Assembly (NCBI GenBank): GCA_947464515.1
Contig: CANHXF010000046.1
Location: forward strand, 1-9,618
DNA: 9,618 nt
Direction: 5' to 3'
DNA from: Flavobacteriales bacterium
GTDB taxonomy: Bacteria; Bacteroidota; Bacteroidia; NS11-12g; UBA955
The notes below the pieces were generated by a model. The model was not told the origin of the DNA, did no database searches, and saw only the letters and a program-made list of their open reading frames with translations. Positions 6,948 to 9,618 of the stretch are shown here, piece by piece. The position numbers were made by a program, and so were the translations under genes. Numbering within the stretch: the stretch's first letter is position 1; every line of letters starts with the position of its first letter.

Positions 6948-7575
6948 CGATAGAAATCATTCCAGCACCGTCTTTTACCAAACTTCCCGCCTTGTACATT
7001 TGGGTAAGTGTTGTATAAATACCTTGTGAGAAACGCTTTTTATCTCTTTCGCCGCTGCGCTCAAACAACGCTGAAATCAAATCTCCCGAAGAAATTGCAT
7101 GTGATAGTTCAGCTATGTAATTCAAAATCACATCGCGTTTTGTTAACTCACCCGCTTTCCTGCGTCCGCCGCCTTTGCGATAACCAGTTTTGGGTGGACG
7201 ACCTCTGCGACCGGCAACTTTTTCTACTTGAGGTTTGGCAGGACGACCGCGCTTACCGGTACCCTTAGACATAGCCTTAAGGCGATTTTTCTTGGCACGA
7301 TCCTTCCACAATGTCAAAGATTTGGTAGCAGCAGCCTTAACCTTCTCTATGTCCTTCGCTTGCTTCTTTTCTAACTTTTCTATTTCTTTTTCAGCTTGTG
7401 CCGTTGCCTTTTTCAAGGCATTAGAAAGCGATTGGATTTCTTGTTCTAGAAATGAAAAAGCACTCAAATAAGCAACTTTTTTAGATGCTCTTTTTGATTT
7501 CACCTTGTTCTTAGAACCTGGCTTACGACCTCTTTTCTTTGGGCCTTCAACGGGATTTATTTCTATTTTTTCCAT
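6940..7575 (-). CDS. Basic AT-hook / coiled-coil / winged-helix-like DNA-binding protein
   Basis: A 211-residue, strongly Lys/Arg-rich protein, probably a nucleoid-associated or DNA-binding factor; I do not recognise a named gene. Three AT-hook cores are visible: KKRGRKPGSK (13-22), KRGRPAKP (108-115) and RRGRPPKTG (123-131). AT-hooks bind the minor groove of AT-rich DNA. Between the first and second hooks, about residues 41-98 form a Lys/Glu/Ala-rich helical stretch likely to be a coiled coil. After a Gly/Arg linker, residues about 143-211 (ELTKRDVILNYIAEL to GMISIAK) have the helix-helix-helix then beta-wing spacing of a small winged-helix domain. ATG 7575 is the only sensible start, and the upstream DNA is AT-rich and non-coding. 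The gene converges on prmC with an 8-nt overlap and diverges from dxs. A weak -7-like TACGTTTT lies at 7610-7603. DNA binding is a confident inference; the specific role is not. Confidence 0.85.
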   Translation of the reverse strand: MEKIEINPVEGPKKRGRKPGSKNKVKSKRASKKVAYLSAFSFLEQEIQSLSNALKKATAQAEKEIEKLEKKQAKDIEKVKAAATKSLTLWKDRAKKNRLKAMSKGTGKRGRPAKPQVEKVAGRRGRPPKTGYRKGGGRRKAGELTKRDVILNYIAELSHAISSGDLISALFERSGERDKKRFSQGIYTTLTQMYKAGSLVKDGAGMISIAK

Positions 7576-7840
7576 AAAAATGACGCAATTTTTACATTAA
7601 CTAAAACGTAATTTTTTATTACGGCCACGAATCTACTAATTATATTTATCATCTACCAAATATTTATAAAAAAATCTGACACCAATTATTGATTTTTCTT
7701 TTAACAACTCACTAAGAACCATAGTGTATTTACAACTATTGTTAAATTTTGGCCATTACACTGAATAATTAATCCACTAAAACCAATGGTCGTTCACTCA
7801 ATAAAGTATCCTATTTTTGCACCCAGCACGCCAAAACCCA
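7576..7840. other. AT-rich divergent intergenic region between the AT-hook gene and dxs
   Basis: The region holds 265 bases between two divergent starts, with no open frame of note and no RNA gene that I recognise. It contains the clear dxs -7 box near its right end and only a weak TACGTTTT candidate (7610-7603, minus strand) for the AT-hook gene. It is rich in A and T tracts, for example around 7661-7673 and 7681-7703. These are the sort of sites AT-hooks favour, so autoregulation is conceivable but not shown. Confidence 0.6.
7812..7819 (+). promoter_or_regulatory. -7 box of the dxs promoter (TAnnTTTG)
   Basis: TATTTTTG matches the Bacteroidota -7 consensus exactly and is followed by CACCC, much like the CATCG after the panD box. 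No exact -33 TTG is seen about 20 bases upstream; GTTC at 7792-7795 is the nearest. The box ends 21 bases before the proposed dxs start, which supports TTG 7841 over the TTG at 7817 that lies inside the box. Confidence 0.6.
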
Positions 7841-9618
7841 TTGACATTACTCGCAAAAATATCGGATAATAAATTTATTAAAAGTCTAAGTAGTAAAGAC
7901 CTAACAATTCTGTCTAAAGAATTGCGTGAATTTGTTACACAGTCGGTTTTGACATCTGGCGGGCATTTCTCTTCCAACCTGGGCGTAATTGAATTAACCG
8001 TTGCACTACATCATACCTTAAACTTTCCGCAGGATGGCATTGTTTGGGATGTGGGACATCAATCATATCCTCACAAGGTATTAACCGGCCGGGGCGACCT
8101 TTTGCACACCATCCGCAGTTTCAATGGTCTTTCTGGCTTCCCAAAACGGGAGGAGAGCCCATTCGACCTATTTGGTACTGGTCATTCTAGCACAGCTATT
8201 TCCGCAGCGATGGGAATGGCCGCTGCTGCAAAAATCAAATCTACAACCCAAGGCACTTCCGCAAATTCCCACCTGCCCACCTTTGTGGCGGTAGTTGGCG
8301 ATGGCGCCTTAACGGCAGGGCTCTCCTATGAAGCACTAAATAACCTGTTTGAGTCGGATTTAAATGTCATGATTGTACTGAACGACAATCACATGGGCAT
8401 CGACCCAAACACGGGAGCATTGAACACACGCCTTCAAACCGCCCCTGAAAAAGTAAAAGCTTGGTTTGAGTGGTTCGGACTCAACTATCACGGACCCATC
8501 GATGGACATAACTTAGAGGAATTACTCCCCGCAATTCAGCACAGCTACCATCAAACAGGACCCCGCCTCCTTCACATCAAAACTATCAAAGGAAAAGGCT
8601 ACCCACCCGCTGAAAAAGAGCAAACCAAATGGCATAGCGCCAGCAAATACGTCAAAATCGAACAGCCCAGTCAACCCAATGTAAAGTGGCAGGATGTTTA
8701 TGGCGACATGCTAATGTCATTGGCCGAATCCAATCCCAAAATCGCAGGCATCACACCCGCAATGCCCTCCTCGTGCGGAATGATTAAAGCCATGAATGCA
8801 TTTCCCGATCGATTCTTTGATGTCGGTATCGCTGAACAACATGCACTCACCTTCGCTGCGGGAATGGCTACCCAAAACACAATTCCAATCGTGAACATTT
8901 ATTCGTCCTTCCTACAACGAGGGTACGACCAATGGATACACGACATCGCATTGCAAAACCTATCGGTGATTCTTTGCATCGACCGATCTGGCCTTGTGGG
9001 AGAAGACGGACCCACGCATCACGGCGCATTTGACATAGCCTTTCTAAGATGCATTCCGCAGTCAATTCTTTGTGCACCAAGAAACGCCAAAGAGTTATAC
9101 GCATCGCTATGGCTTGGAACGCAAAACGTGGGACCCATTGCCATTCGATATCCCAAAGGGACGATAAACGACAATCAATGGGAACCTGCCATGGACAATA
9201 TTTTGGCCATCAAAACCCTATCCCCACAATGGTTAAAAGCAGATGGCGAGGCAAATGTATTGTTGATTACAACCGGACACGCCACCAATTTGGCCATAAA
9301 AGCGAATACGATCCTCGAAAATCAGAATAATTCTGAAGACTCAGATTTTGGCGACAAGAATTCAGCACTGGCGAACAAACCTGAATCGATTCATTACCAC
9401 CACCTCCACATGTCAATTTTGCAATGGGCGGATAACAATCCAGATTTTCAAGCACTATCAGACGCAGTTTCGCCAATTGAGATTGCAGGATACAAACATA
9501 TCATCACCGTTGAAGACGGTTGCGTACAAGGTGGTTGGGGCGAAGGATTACATCAGTCATTGAACGATGCGTTAGAGCATACACAAAATTCTCCAACAAC
9601 TCAGGCCAACAATCCTCA
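7841..9618 (+). CDS. dxs: 1-deoxy-D-xylulose-5-phosphate synthase (Dxs), 3' end beyond window
   Basis: Dxs condenses pyruvate and glyceraldehyde 3-phosphate with thiamine diphosphate, the first step of the MEP pathway to isoprenoids, in the cytoplasm. I translated the frame from TTG 7841 to the window edge: 592 codons without a stop, so only the last few dozen residues are missing. Motifs: GGHFSSNLGVIELTVALH near the N-terminus, DVGHQSYPHK (70-79), the thiamine diphosphate motif from GDG (153-155) to NDN (181-183), GPIDGH, the catalytic Glu332 in DVGIAEQHAL, DRSGLVGEDGPTHHG (381-395), RYPKG (436-440) and TVEDG (556-560). No ATG precedes the conserved region in frame; TTG 7841 gives MTLLAKIS, which aligns with the usual start. 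NDNHMGID has Gly where NDNxMSI is usual. Polar stretches near nt 8240-8275 and 9316-9390 look like lineage-specific loops. Confidence 0.95.
   Translation, partial: MTLLAKISDNKFIKSLSSKDLTILSKELREFVTQSVLTSGGHFSSNLGVIELTVALHHTLNFPQDGIVWDVGHQSYPHKVLTGRGDLLHTIRSFNGLSGFPKREESPFDLFGTGHSSTAISAAMGMAAAAKIKSTTQGTSANSHLPTFVAVVGDGALTAGLSYEALNNLFESDLNVMIVLNDNHMGIDPNTGALNTRLQTAPEKVKAWFEWFGLNYHGPIDGHNLEELLPAIQHSYHQTGPRLLHIKTIKGKGYPPAEKEQTKWHSASKYVKIEQPSQPNVKWQDVYGDMLMSLAESNPKIAGITPAMPSSCGMIKAMNAFPDRFFDVGIAEQHALTFAAGMATQNTIPIVNIYSSFLQRGYDQWIHDIALQNLSVILCIDRSGLVGEDGPTHHGAFDIAFLRCIPQSILCAPRNAKELYASLWLGTQNVGPIAIRYPKGTINDNQWEPAMDNILAIKTLSPQWLKADGEANVLLITTGHATNLAIKANTILENQNNSEDSDFGDKNSALANKPESIHYHHLHMSILQWADNNPDFQALSDAVSPIEIAGYKHIITVEDGCVQGGWGEGLHQSLNDALEHTQNSPTTQANNP

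Noticed and set aside
7405..7425. GCCTT...AAGGC hairpin as a plus-strand terminator for prmC
   Set aside because: Only five base pairs, no T-tract after it, and it lies in AT-hook gene codons.
9049..9563. Short alternative-frame plus-strand open frames near the right edge
   Set aside because: They lie wholly inside the continuous dxs frame, which carries all the Dxs motifs.

Overview
The window looks like an ordinary chromosomal segment of a member of the Bacteroidota, probably Flavobacteriales-like. The reasons are family-level protein resemblance (PanD, Dxs, PrmC, a lamin-tail-domain exported protein), near-perfect Bacteroidota -7 promoter boxes (TAnnTTTG) before panD and dxs, no obvious Shine-Dalgarno sequences, and AT-rich intergenic DNA. 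I see no tRNA, rRNA, CRISPR array, insertion sequence, integrase or phage gene. The species is not identified.

Layout. At the left edge (minus strand, 1-77) is the first part of recR, cut by the window. Diverging from it across an 80-nt gap is a plus-strand run: panD (158-505), a flippase-like multi-pass membrane protein (502-1533), rfaE2 (1517-2008), a membrane family-2 glycosyltransferase (2053-3468), a large exported lamin-tail-domain protein (to 6094) and prmC (6096-6947). Spacing is tight throughout: a TTGA overlap, a 17-nt overlap, a 44-nt gap, an essentially abutting junction and a 1-nt gap. One co-transcribed operon driven from the panD promoter is therefore plausible. Converging on prmC with an 8-nt tail-to-tail overlap is a minus-strand gene (6940-7575) for a basic protein with three AT-hooks, a coiled coil and a winged-helix-like C-terminus. 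Its likely intrinsic terminator lies inside the prmC coding sequence. A 265-nt AT-rich gap follows, then dxs (7841 onward, plus strand), which is open to the right edge and lacks its last few dozen codons.

How the genes fit together. The flippase-like protein, RfaE2 (ADP-heptose synthesis) and the glycosyltransferase form a coherent envelope-glycan group. PanD (beta-alanine for pantothenate/CoA), PrmC (release-factor methylation), RecR (recombinational repair) and Dxs (isoprenoid precursor synthesis) are housekeeping functions. The lamin-tail protein is secreted or periplasmic and of unknown role.

Points worth a second look are the antisense terminator inside prmC, the chromatin-like AT-hook protein, the missing conventional start codon of the lamin-tail protein, a 33-bp in-frame tandem repeat inside the glycosyltransferase, and very short predicted leaders at the recR/panD divergent promoters. 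I do not see a convincing new multi-gene system.
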